Below, one piece after another: positions 1-8,335 of a stretch of DNA of 47,764 bases. The position numbers were made by a program, and so were the translations under genes. Below the pieces are notes generated by a model. It was not told the origin of the DNA. It did no database searches and saw nothing but the letters and a program-made list of their open reading frames with translations. How positions within the stretch are numbered: position 1 is the stretch's first letter; each line of letters starts with the position of its first letter. Source of the stretch: an uncultured Prevotellaceae bacterium (GTDB lineage: Bacteria; Bacteroidota; Bacteroidia; Bacteroidales; Bacteroidaceae); the NCBI GenBank assembly GCA_946534585.1, contig CAMNCV010000109.1, forward strand, positions 1 through 47,764, given 5' to 3'.

Positions 1-658
1 ACTCATATACGCGGAGGTTATAGTCGCTGTTAATCAGCGAGCGTGTCAGGCCAGAGAAGAAGATTCCTATCTCAAAAGGCAGGTCTTCGGTTTTCTTGCT
101 TTGTCCTCCAAATGGAATAAGACGATATTCGTTTGTGTCACAGTCAAGGAACAAGAGATTGTTTCTCTTTCCCAGGGCTATGGAGGCTTGGTCAAGCAGT
201 CCGTTGCTAAGTCCGATATACTCTCTTTCCGCCTCAGAGGCTATCTGCACCACTTCAAACGGTTGCAACTCTATGTCGTTGGCCTTGGCGAAAGCCATGA
301 CATAGGCTATGAGTACGGCGGCGGATGACGACAGTCCTCCTATCGGCAGCGAGCCTTGCACTACTCCCTCTATGCCGTGGTGCAACAGGAAACGTTTCTT
401 CAGGGCATATTTCGCTCCGCGGGCATAGTCTCCCCACATATACTCCCTTATCTGTGAGGGTTGTGACAGGTCAAAGTTCACGTCGCCTTCAAACGTCCGT
501 GAGGAGAGCTTTACCTTTGTATCTTCCCTGACGTTGAACCATAGGTCCACACCCTTGTCTATGGAGAACCCCGTAACCAGTCCGTGCTGGTGGTCAACGT
601 GTGCGCCTATGGGGCATACACGATAGGGTGAGAATATATGATATTGATAATCTTGCAT
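1..658 (-). CDS. GHMP kinase, galactokinase family, galacturonokinase-like (partial, C-terminus off the window)
   Basis: The first 219 codons of a sugar-1-kinase run off the left edge. The start is the ATG at 656-658 (MQDYQYHIFSPYR). Visible GHMP motifs are a sugar-binding N-terminal segment SPYRVCPIGAHVDHQHG at about residues 9-26, and the ATP-binding loop PIGGLSSSAA about 40% along a typical family length. The N-terminal motif, MWGDYARGAKYAL, YIGLSNGLLDQ and DYNLRVYE match my recollection of plant galacturonokinase (GalAK) better than ordinary galactokinase, which has GRxNxIGEHTDY at that place. The likely reaction is phosphorylation of galacturonate or galactose at C1 by ATP in the cytosol. 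Family membership is secure; substrate is inferred from motif resemblance and from uxaB and pectin enzymes nearby. A TACCTTTG element at 754-761 on the minus strand could be its promoter. Confidence 0.8.
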   Translation of the reverse strand, partial: MQDYQYHIFSPYRVCPIGAHVDHQHGLVTGFSIDKGVDLWFNVREDTKVKLSSRTFEGDVNFDLSQPSQIREYMWGDYARGAKYALKKRFLLHHGIEGVVQGSLPIGGLSSSAAVLIAYVMAFAKANDIELQPFEVVQIASEAEREYIGLSNGLLDQASIALGKRNNLLFLDCDTNEYRLIPFGGQSKKTEDLPFEIGIFFSGLTRSLINSDYNLRVYE

Positions 659-753
659 AACACTGTAATAGTCTCTTTGTTATTTGTAATAGTATCCACC
701 ATTATCTTGCCATTTGGAAAAGTTCATGTGTCTCATCCGAAATATGCGCCAGA

Positions 754-761
754 CAAAGGTA
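754..761 (-). promoter_or_regulatory. -7 element for the galactokinase-family gene
   Basis: Read on the minus strand this is TACCTTTG, the Bacteroidetes -7 consensus TAnnTTTG, about 95 nt before the start codon at 658. No convincing -33 TTTG was found at the usual distance. A second minus-strand TACCTTTG lies at 1013-1020 with a TTTC at 1041-1044, 20 bp away, and is an alternative. Confidence 0.4.
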
Positions 762-1247
762 TATTTGCTTCCTTTCCATATTCTGCTTACTGTCATTCAT
801 AGTGTTTACGTCTCTGTTCGTCAGTCATAGCCTAGTGTCTGCCGTCCCTCCTCCTCGTCATATTTTATCGTATAATATCACACACACCAATTTGCCCAAC
901 CACCAGACTATACACATACGTTTTTCTCCCTTAGAAAAGTCAATTATCTAAGAGTCAACGTGTTAAACTATAGTAAGTATCAAAGGTGGGAAAACCTTTA
1001 ATTTTATATATGCAAAGGTAATGTTTTTTTTTCATAAAAAGAAATGTTTGTTGTTTTTTTTACAATATAACACAAAAGACACCATGTTTATGAAAAAAAT
1101 GTGTATATCCGTGTTTTTTTGAAAAAAATGTGTACCTTTGCAGATGTGATGGTGTTTTTCATAAATAAAGCAGGTGGAAAAATGAACCATGACGGGTGTT
1201 ATTTCTTTCTAAAATAAGAGAAAGGAAAAGCCAAAGAATGACAAAGG

Positions 1248-1279
1248 CTTGCATAATCCATATATATAAACTAACTTTG
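1248..1279 (+). promoter_or_regulatory. Promoter of the AsmA/TamB-like gene
   Basis: CTTG at 1248-1251 and TAACTTTG at 1272-1279 are separated by 20 bp, the Bacteroidetes spacing. The -7 box ends only 7 nt before the ATG at 1287. A transcript from here would be nearly leaderless, or translation starts at Met6/Met7 (1302/1305). The other -7-like TACCTTTG at 1133-1140 would give a longer leader. Confidence 0.55.
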
Positions 1280-1286
1280 CAATCAG

Positions 1287-3308
1287 ATGTTTAGAACCTT
1301 AATGATGATATTGCTTGGCATAGTGTTGACGATAGTAGCAGCACTCGGTGGCTTGGCTGTGTTTCTACAGTCAGAGTATGGTCAGAAATGGCTTTACGAA
1401 AAGGCTCTTATGACTTTGCAGGAAACCTTACAAACACGTATCAGTGTCGGACAAGTGGGCTTTAGTCTTTTAAAGGGCGAAATTGTGCTTAGTAAGGTGG
1501 AGATAGATGACCGTCAGCAGGAGCCGATGCTTCGTGTGGATACGCTGGAGGGTGCGCTTGACTTCAAAAATCTATGGCATCGTGAGATAGGGCTACGCAG
1601 TGTGAAACTCTTGGGTGCTACCGCACACTTATATAAGGAACACCCTGATACGGCTGCGAATTATCAATTTGTGATAGATGAATTGAAGAAACGAAAAGCA
1701 CAAAAGGAAGACGAGACAGAGAAGAAGGAAAAGAAGAAATGGTTCCGTCTTGTGATGGATACGGTCGTGGCAGAGGTAGCAAGAACGTATCTGACATGGG
1801 ATGTCCGTTCATTGCCACACTTGCCAAAGGGAAAGATAGACCCTGCACACGTTTCACTACAAAACTTGAATGCTCAACTGCAATGCAGCCTTGACGGTGA
1901 TTCTACGAGAGCATTTACGCTGAAAGACGTGGAGATACATGAACTGCAATCGAATATGCACTTGTCGTTTGACAAGGCTGTCATAAGAAAAACGGCAGGA
2001 ACACATGGCGAGGGCAGAGGAATAGATAATCTTAAAATAACGCTTGATTCGTTGCGTTACAAATATAACAACCATCGGCCACGCAAGAATAAAGGTCGTC
2101 CGCACCGTGGTTGGTTTGATCCAGGACACGTGGATATCGTGTTGAATGCAGACGTTGCCGTACACAAGTTGAATAAAGACACGGTGCTTGCAACGGTAAA
2201 CAATTTGTCGATGACGGAGCGGGAAAGCGGTCTTTATATTAAGCGCATGAATACAGAAGTAGAGAAATATGGCAAAAACATAGCTCTTACAAATACGAAC
2301 ATCGCTTCCAAGCATACTACAATCAGCATGAAGCGAGTAAAAGCCGAATTGTTGGAAGATAAGTTGCGACTATTTAGGCTTACAGAAAATGCTCACGTGT
2401 CAGCCCATGTGTTGTTGACAGACATAGCACGCCCCTTTGCACCACGGCTAAGTCATTTTACTACGCCATTGGAGTTGACAGTGGATGTGGCTGGTGATTT
2501 GAAACAACTTCTGTTTAATGATATTCGCGTGACAACCCCTGACAGGCGATTGTCGCTTTCAGCCAGCGGAGACTTATGTAATACGCTGGAGAAAAAACAA
2601 CTCTGCCTGCACTTTAAAGGCATAAAACTCAATGCTCGTGGTGGGATAAAAGAGCAGATAGTGAAACACTTTGCAAAACAAGTCAGACTGAAGATGATGA
2701 GGCAGTTAGCTGCTATTGGCGATATACAATATAACGGTTCGTTGGGCATATATTTCAAACGAGAGAATATCAGCGGTTTGCTTCATACCAAATATGGCAA
2801 TATTAGGTTTTCATTCACTCTTGATGGTAACACGAAATACATGACTGGCAATATGTCAACAGAAGCCGTTGACCTTGGCAGTATAATGAATGTCAAAGGT
2901 TTGACGATAGGTAATGCGCAGGCTTCATACAGCTTTAATATATCTTCGCGACGCGGACGTCGTGGCGGCAGACTTCCACAAGGCTGGCTAAAGGCAAAGG
3001 TTGACGGAGCAAAATACAAGATAATCAGCTTCAGAGACATTCAGGCAGACATAACAAGCGATGGCTCTGAGGCTACGGGCACGGTGCATGCAAATAAGAA
3101 ACTGGTCAGTGTGGTATGCGATATAATATATAGACAAACTGATAAAGAGCAATCATTCCGTGTGAAGCCACATCTGACGTTAAATACGAAAGAAAAGAAT
3201 AACGCTTCAAAAAAGACGGAAGTAACGGAGGATACCACGCAGAAGAAAAAGTCGTGGATAGGCAAACTTTTTTCGAAAAAGAAGAAAAACGAGCAAGAAA
3301 AAGAATAA
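1287..3308 (+). CDS. AsmA/TamB-like inner-membrane-anchored envelope protein
   Basis: 673 residues. One N-terminal membrane anchor (about residues 5-27) is followed by a long periplasmic region rich in alternating beta strands, as in AsmA-like proteins that bridge the envelope and are linked to lipid transport or outer-membrane assembly. The opening block, with LQSEYGQKWLYEKAL, TRISVGQVGFSLLKGEIVLSKVEI and a repeated 'GxxxLxxVxIxD' style, is typical of the TamB/AsmA N-terminus in Bacteroidetes. It is much shorter than full TamB homologues (usually well over 1,000 residues) and has no recognisable C-terminal TamB (DUF490) domain. It ends instead in a Lys/Glu-rich tail. It lies 14 nt before the esterase start. 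Start choice is uncertain because the promoter -7 box is so close; Met6 or Met7 are alternatives. Confidence 0.7.
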   Translation: MFRTLMMILLGIVLTIVAALGGLAVFLQSEYGQKWLYEKALMTLQETLQTRISVGQVGFSLLKGEIVLSKVEIDDRQQEPMLRVDTLEGALDFKNLWHREIGLRSVKLLGATAHLYKEHPDTAANYQFVIDELKKRKAQKEDETEKKEKKKWFRLVMDTVVAEVARTYLTWDVRSLPHLPKGKIDPAHVSLQNLNAQLQCSLDGDSTRAFTLKDVEIHELQSNMHLSFDKAVIRKTAGTHGEGRGIDNLKITLDSLRYKYNNHRPRKNKGRPHRGWFDPGHVDIVLNADVAVHKLNKDTVLATVNNLSMTERESGLYIKRMNTEVEKYGKNIALTNTNIASKHTTISMKRVKAELLEDKLRLFRLTENAHVSAHVLLTDIARPFAPRLSHFTTPLELTVDVAGDLKQLLFNDIRVTTPDRRLSLSASGDLCNTLEKKQLCLHFKGIKLNARGGIKEQIVKHFAKQVRLKMMRQLAAIGDIQYNGSLGIYFKRENISGLLHTKYGNIRFSFTLDGNTKYMTGNMSTEAVDLGSIMNVKGLTIGNAQASYSFNISSRRGRRGGRLPQGWLKAKVDGAKYKIISFRDIQADITSDGSEATGTVHANKKLVSVVCDIIYRQTDKEQSFRVKPHLTLNTKEKNNASKKTEVTEDTTQKKKSWIGKLFSKKKKNEQEKE

Positions 3309-3322
3309 ATTTAATATACACT

Positions 3323-4642
3323 ATGAACACACTGAAAAGTATTAAGTCAACCATCTTGGCATTAACTTTGATGCTTAGTAATGTAATTGATTTACAGGCA
3401 GAAAACTATCCGTATCGCGGTGATTTCCTATGGGTAACCAACCCCAGTCACAGTAATTGGCTTTATGATGTAGGAGAGAAGGCGACTGTGGAAATACAGT
3501 TGTATAAATATGGAGTGATTGTTGACGGAGTAGAGTTGAACTATGAGATTGCTCCTGATATGTTGATAGCCGTGAGCAAAGGAAAAACAGTGGTGAAGAA
3601 TGGTAAAGCTGTGATAAACGTAGGTACCCGTAAGATGCCAGGCTTTCAAGATCTGCGCATGACGGCCACCATTGATGGTATCGTGACAAAACACCACGTA
3701 AAGGTTGGCTTTGGAGTGGAGAAGATACAGCCATACACCAAGGAGCCAAAGGACTTCAAACAGTTTTGGGACGAGACGCTCAAGCAATACGAAAAGCCCG
3801 TTGTGGTAAGCAGGGAATTGGCGCGAGAGTACTGCACTGACAAGATAGACTGCTGGCTTGTGAAGTTAAAAACAGACAAAGAACACTACGTATATGGCTA
3901 TCTCTCCATGCCAAAAGACAATGAAGGAAGACGTCTGCCAGCGGTTATGTGTCCTCCTGGCGCAGGAGTGAAGACGATAAAAGAACCACTTCGCCATAAG
4001 TATTATGCCGAGAATGGGTTCATACGCTTTGAGGTAGAGATACACGGCATGAACCCTACGTGGAGTGAGCAGGACTTTAAGGATATACAGTCAGCATTTT
4101 CGAGCAAGGATAATGGCTATCTTACCAACGGCATTGATAGTCGCGAACGCTATTATATGCGTCATGTATATGGCGGTATGTATGCCGTTATGCGCTACCT
4201 GCAGTCGTTGCCAGAATGGGATGGCAGGAACCTTGCCATACAGGGCGGTTCGCAAGGAGGAGCATTGGCGCTAATTACAGCAGCCTTATGCCCTGATATT
4301 ACGCTGTGTGTAGCTAACCATCCGGCGCTTACCGATATGGCAGCCTATGCAGAGGAAGGACGCACGGGGGGGTATCCTAATTGGAAGGAAGATTTTTTCA
4401 ATGAGCAGATAATCAACACTTTGGCATATTACGATGTCGTAAACTTCTGTCGTTACGTGAAATGTCCGGTGAGAATGACATGGGGCTACAACGACTCTAC
4501 GTGTTCGCCTACAACGAGTTACGCTGCATGGAATACGTTGCAGTGTGAGAAACATTCGTTCATAACGCCCATAAATGAGCATTGGACGAGCGAGACGATG
4601 GAGCGTCAGCATATGGAGTGGATAAAGGAAAGACTGAAGTGA
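3323..4642 (+). CDS. Secreted acetyl (xylan-type) esterase, CE7 / AXE1 family
   Basis: 439 residues from the ATG at 3323, chosen because it opens a clear signal peptide (MNTLKSIKSTILALTLMLSN, cut near LQA). An in-frame ATG at 3254 would overlap the upstream gene and precede the signal with a charged stretch. After a small N-terminal beta domain (about 25-130) comes an alpha/beta hydrolase of the AXE1/cephalosporin-deacetylase type. The nucleophile motif is GGSQGG with Ser310; Asp391 (GYNDST) and His420 (NEHW) complete a plausible triad. CE7 enzymes remove acetyl groups from short xylo- or pectic oligosaccharides. Its downstream neighbours include a PL26-type lyase, so deacetylating rhamnogalacturonan fragments in the periplasm is a reasonable inference. 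A 22-bp repeat array begins 16 nt after its stop codon. Confidence 0.85.
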   Translation: MNTLKSIKSTILALTLMLSNVIDLQAENYPYRGDFLWVTNPSHSNWLYDVGEKATVEIQLYKYGVIVDGVELNYEIAPDMLIAVSKGKTVVKNGKAVINVGTRKMPGFQDLRMTATIDGIVTKHHVKVGFGVEKIQPYTKEPKDFKQFWDETLKQYEKPVVVSRELAREYCTDKIDCWLVKLKTDKEHYVYGYLSMPKDNEGRRLPAVMCPPGAGVKTIKEPLRHKYYAENGFIRFEVEIHGMNPTWSEQDFKDIQSAFSSKDNGYLTNGIDSRERYYMRHVYGGMYAVMRYLQSLPEWDGRNLAIQGGSQGGALALITAALCPDITLCVANHPALTDMAAYAEEGRTGGYPNWKEDFFNEQIINTLAYYDVVNFCRYVKCPVRMTWGYNDSTCSPTTSYAAWNTLQCEKHSFITPINEHWTSETMERQHMEWIKERLK

Positions 4643-4658
4643 AATGCATCGTAATATG

Positions 4659-4763
4659 TAATCGCTATCATATTACATTGTAATCGCTATCTGATTAGCT
4701 TGTAATCACTATCTGATTACGTCCTAATCAGATAGCGATTGCCATATAATCAGATAGCGATTA
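4659..4763. repeat. 22-bp-period dyad repeat array A (5 units)
   Basis: Five 17-bp units start at 4659, 4681, 4703, 4725 and 4747, exactly 22 bp apart, separated by 5-bp spacers (cattg, gcttg, cgtcc, ccata). Typical units are TAATCGCTATCTGATTA and its reverse complement TAATCAGATAGCGATTA. The first three run in one orientation and the last two in the other, so 4681-4719 can fold back on 4725-4763 with one unit pair perfect over 17 bp. The flanking GTAATATG (4651-4658) and CATATTAC (4669-4676) form a smaller hairpin around the first unit. Related arrays occur at 18651-18755 and 32740-32822. Function unknown. Confidence 0.9.
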
Positions 4764-4804
4764 GGCGAAAAGGGGTATCGCAGTAGAAAAAAATATCATT
4801 ATAG

Positions 4805-4836
4805 TTTGTGAGTTTGCATTATTTTATGTAACTTTG
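4805..4836 (+). promoter_or_regulatory. Promoter of the small secreted protein / PL26-type lyase pair
   Basis: TTTG at 4805-4808, 20 bp, then TAACTTTG at 4829-4836, a full match to the Bacteroidetes promoter. The start codon at 4866 is 29 nt beyond. It separates this pair from the upstream esterase, with repeat array A in between. Confidence 0.8.
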
Positions 4837-4865
4837 CAAACAATGAAAAAATATAGAATAGCGCA

Positions 4866-5429
4866 ATGAAGAAAATACTAAAAATAATTACCGCGGCATT
4901 ACTTCTGCTTACATCTGCTGCCACAATGCCAGTGGCTGCCCAGAAGATAGTTTACAATCAGCATACGAAAAATGGAGCTCGTGTGCTTGAGACCAGTCGA
5001 AAGAAATTGGGCGTGATAGGCAAAGGAAACAAGAAATTCTATATGTGGACGAGTTTGACATCGCTTGATATTAAGGGTATTACTATATATACTATAAAAG
5101 CGATGTACACATCGGAGTATCATCTGAGCATTGAGAAAGGTGCTCCGCTTGTCTTGACCCTGAAAGATGGTACGGAATTGGAGTTACATTCGGCAGCGGC
5201 AGCAGAGAGCAGACGTCTTGATGGCGTGGAAACCGTATTCGCTTCGTATGAGGTGAAGGAAGAAGACTTGATAGAAGCCACACGCAAGGGAATAATAAAG
5301 GTGGCTCCTACGGTAACATGCTTTGGACAGTCGAAATATGAAGAGAGTATCAGTATGTGGAAACTCGCACGTCCGTTGGCTTTGCGTTATGATTTGTTGA
5401 AAGAATATATTGACAAGCATCCGGAATGA
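4866..5429 (+). CDS. Secreted protein of unknown function, coupled to the PL26-type lyase gene
   Basis: 187 residues with a signal peptide (MKKILKIITAALLLLTSAAT, cut near VAAQ). No lipobox, no membrane segment after the signal, and no cysteine motif that suggests an active site. The mature part looks like a small soluble mixed alpha/beta protein; I do not recognise the family. Its stop codon overlaps the start of the next gene in ATGA at 5426-5429, so the two are translationally coupled and probably act in the same periplasmic step. A strong promoter lies just upstream. A role as an accessory or partner of the lyase is an inference from this coupling only. Confidence 0.75.
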   Translation: MKKILKIITAALLLLTSAATMPVAAQKIVYNQHTKNGARVLETSRKKLGVIGKGNKKFYMWTSLTSLDIKGITIYTIKAMYTSEYHLSIEKGAPLVLTLKDGTELELHSAAAAESRRLDGVETVFASYEVKEEDLIEATRKGIIKVAPTVTCFGQSKYEESISMWKLARPLALRYDLLKEYIDKHPE

Positions 5430-8335
5430 TTAGGTTATATGCAAGTCTGTTGACGCTATTGATAGCATCCGTCATATGGGGGGCTTCAGCTAATAAGAAA
5501 GCAGGAGAGTGGGGGAGAAGCTGGGTTGTTGAAGCAGAGAAAGATGGCTACGTGACCTGGACTGCTGACGGCATGGCTGATATTCACGCGTCTGGTGGAT
5601 TGACACTATGGTATAATCACGAGATGCAAGGCGATGTGACGATTGAGTATGATGCACGCATCGTGAGCGATGGACGTGTTTCTGACTTGAATTGCTTTTG
5701 GATGTCAGACCGTCTTGGCGTGGGTACAGGACGTTTTCTCGATACTTACAAAATGCAGTTGTATTATGTGGGCTATGGAGGAAATTACAACACCACTACG
5801 CGTTTCCGACGTTATACAGGAGACGAGAGGGCAATAGATACTGCGCAGTATCGCCCGGTAGTGTTGAGAGAATATCTTGACTCTTCTCATCTTATAAAGC
5901 CTGACCATTGGTATCATATACGTTTGGAACAGCATGGCGGACGAGTACGCTATGTGATAGATGGCGAGTGCCTTGTGGATTATCCCGACCCGGTGCCGCT
6001 GACGCATGGATATTTCGGCTTTCGTACGACGCTGTCGCATGCACAACTGCGTAATTTCAAGTATGTAGAGCAGCGCAATGACAGTTCTTCGATACTCATA
6101 AGAGATATCTTTGCAGTTGAAAACTTACATCGGGAAAAAAACGTTCCAGCAACTTTTGGCATACCTTTCCATCAAGGAGAATTGGACCCGAAGCAGTCGC
6201 TTATGCTAAGTGATGCTAAGAGACAAGAGATACCGTTTGATCAATGGACGCTCGCTACTTGGCCTGATGGTACAGTAAAATGGGCAGCGGTAGCTACTGT
6301 GGCTACTTCCGACAGCATATTCGTAGCAAAAGGAAAAAAGAACAGCAAACAAAAGTATAGTGACGCAGAAAAAAATACAGAAACAAAAGACTATAGTTGG
6401 CTGTGGATAGAGCAGAACGGAGAGCGCCAGAAGGTTAGAAGCATTACGCATGAACAGCAAGGCAGGGTAAGAGATACATGGCGTATTGATGGTGATAACT
6501 ATACCATGCGTATATATAGCTACAAAGGGAGCGATGAGATTAAGATTGTACTGACTTCGTATATCGACTCTATAACGAATGCGGATGGATTGAAAAGCCT
6601 TGCTTTAAAGGCTAAAGTGCCGTTACACGGTAAATTACATCAGCGCAAGGTGACGTTCTTGCAAGATACGTCAGCAATACAGATGGATGTAAAACCACTT
6701 ATTTCGCGTCGCAAAATAACGTTGGATGAATATGGCTCTCCTATAGACTCCGTAAGTAGCGTGCTTCTATCGCAGCTTCCAGAATGGGATGGTTTTCGCT
6801 TATCACAGTTGTCACCACGGGCATTCTCAGTTCGTAAGCGTGCCACCAACCGTTCTCCGTGGATAGGAACGATAGAGGGTATTCGTTCGCCAGGAGTGCT
6901 TGCCGTAAGTGATAGCAAGCAAACGACGGCTTTTCGATTATCAGATTTTTGGCAGTCATATCCGTCAACGCTGCAGATTGACGGAGCGCGAAGCGATACG
7001 GCAGTAGTCAGTTTGTGCTTGTGGAGTCCAGAAGCAGAAAGTATGTCGTTTGAACATTATGACACCGTAGCCCATGGTTTGGAAGCTACGTATGAGGATG
7101 TGCAGCCGGGTATGAGTACTGCAAATGGTATAGCGCGTACAACGACGATATATATACGGTCGTTTGCTGAGCCGCTTGACAGTGTGAATGACAGGCTGTC
7201 AGCAATGAAGCAACGACATCAATACCTTCCTACGCCAGAGTATCTGCATCGTAAGCGGGCTTTCGGAGTTTGGAGTCTGGACAGTGGAACAAAGACGGAT
7301 AGTATCATATATGACATAGTTCGGTTTTATGCCGACGAACAAGAGCGCAATAATTGGTATGGATTTTTTAATTATGGTGACGTAATGCACACATTTGATC
7401 CATTGCCAGGGCGTGGCGAGTGGCGTTATGACGTTGGTGGATATGCTTGGGATAATACAGAGTTGGCCACACCAGCTATGCTTTGGTATGAGTTTCTGCG
7501 TACTGCTTCACCACTTGCTTGGCGTATGGCAGAGGCAATGACGCGCCATAATTCAGAAGTAGATTGCTATCATCGTGGGCCACACCGTGGTTTGGGTACG
7601 CGTCATAACGTGCTTCATTGGGGATGTGGTGCGAAGGAAGCACGTATATCACAGGCTTTTTTTAATCGTTTTTTGTACTATCTCACAGCAGATGAGCGTG
7701 CTGGTGACTTGATTACCGAAGTGCGTGATGCTGACCAACTGCTTTATTCGCTTGATCCTATGCGCTTGGCGCAGCCTCGCTCGGAGCGTTATCCCTGTAC
7801 GGCGCCTGCGCGATTGCGCATTGGACCGGATTGGCTTGCCTATGCAGGCAACTGGTTCACGGAGTGGGAGCGCACGGGGAATATTGCCTATCGTGATAAG
7901 TTATTGGCTGGTATGCGTAGCATTAGTGCCATGCCACATGGTATATTCTCCGGTCCGAAGGCTTTGGGGTATGACCCGGCTACAGGCATAATTACATGGG
8001 AGGGGGATACTGCAGAAGTGAACACGAATCATCTGTTGTCAATAATGGGTGGTTTTGAGATGATGAATGAGATAATGCTTTCGCTTACTACGCCTGAGTG
8101 GAGTAAGACATGGCTTACGCATGCTTCGCATTATAAGGAAAAAGCCATTGAGATTAGTAGAAACCATTTCCGTATTCCTCGTCTGAAGGCTTATGCATAT
8201 TGGCAAACAGGAAAAGAGCAATATCTTCAAGAAGCGTGGCATGACTTGCGCTCGCCTTTCCCTATTCGCTATACTAATGATGCTGCCACGTATGGCCTCG
8301 ATGCTATATTCATGCAGGAAGTATTGGGAAAGTAA
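5426..8335 (+). CDS. Secreted PcRGLX/YetA-like protein (PL26-type exo-rhamnogalacturonan lyase)
   Basis: 969 residues with an N-terminal signal (about 1-22). Residues about 27-215 form a beta-rich, lectin-like module of the DUF6250 type (WTADGMADIHASGGLTLWYN). From about 228 follows the PcRGLX/YetA-like RIFT-barrel segment with the characteristic WPDGTVKWA at about 279-287, then a beta-sandwich, and from about 620 a helical toroid domain containing the His/Arg-rich stretch SEVDCYHRGPHRGLGTRHN. Known members of this three-domain family (PL26) cleave rhamnogalacturonan I from its end by beta-elimination. It starts inside the stop codon of the upstream secreted protein. With the CE7 esterase, it forms the pectin-directed core of this region. 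Exact substrate is inferred from family. Confidence 0.78.
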   Translation: MIRLYASLLTLLIASVIWGASANKKAGEWGRSWVVEAEKDGYVTWTADGMADIHASGGLTLWYNHEMQGDVTIEYDARIVSDGRVSDLNCFWMSDRLGVGTGRFLDTYKMQLYYVGYGGNYNTTTRFRRYTGDERAIDTAQYRPVVLREYLDSSHLIKPDHWYHIRLEQHGGRVRYVIDGECLVDYPDPVPLTHGYFGFRTTLSHAQLRNFKYVEQRNDSSSILIRDIFAVENLHREKNVPATFGIPFHQGELDPKQSLMLSDAKRQEIPFDQWTLATWPDGTVKWAAVATVATSDSIFVAKGKKNSKQKYSDAEKNTETKDYSWLWIEQNGERQKVRSITHEQQGRVRDTWRIDGDNYTMRIYSYKGSDEIKIVLTSYIDSITNADGLKSLALKAKVPLHGKLHQRKVTFLQDTSAIQMDVKPLISRRKITLDEYGSPIDSVSSVLLSQLPEWDGFRLSQLSPRAFSVRKRATNRSPWIGTIEGIRSPGVLAVSDSKQTTAFRLSDFWQSYPSTLQIDGARSDTAVVSLCLWSPEAESMSFEHYDTVAHGLEATYEDVQPGMSTANGIARTTTIYIRSFAEPLDSVNDRLSAMKQRHQYLPTPEYLHRKRAFGVWSLDSGTKTDSIIYDIVRFYADEQERNNWYGFFNYGDVMHTFDPLPGRGEWRYDVGGYAWDNTELATPAMLWYEFLRTASPLAWRMAEAMTRHNSEVDCYHRGPHRGLGTRHNVLHWGCGAKEARISQAFFNRFLYYLTADERAGDLITEVRDADQLLYSLDPMRLAQPRSERYPCTAPARLRIGPDWLAYAGNWFTEWERTGNIAYRDKLLAGMRSISAMPHGIFSGPKALGYDPATGIITWEGDTAEVNTNHLLSIMGGFEMMNEIMLSLTTPEWSKTWLTHASHYKEKAIEISRNHFRIPRLKAYAYWQTGKEQYLQEAWHDLRSPFPIRYTNDAATYGLDAIFMQEVLGK

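Larger units (their letters stand above)
659..1286. other. Long non-coding divergent intergenic region
   Basis: These 628 bp between two divergent genes hold no credible ORF. They contain minus-strand promoter-like TACCTTTG copies at 754-761 and 1013-1020, a plus-strand TACCTTTG at 1133-1140, and a plus-strand promoter at 1248-1279. The stretch 1020-1130 is very AT-rich with long T and A runs. No stable long hairpin or known riboswitch was recognised. Confidence 0.6.

Noticed and set aside
1857..2315. 152-residue minus-strand gene
   Set aside because: It lies entirely antisense to the AsmA/TamB-like gene, whose frame has the better protein character; no promoter or homologous motif.
4659..4763. 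CRISPR array
   Set aside because: Units are 17 bp, spacers only 5 bp, orientation alternates and units are dyads. No cas genes are in the window.
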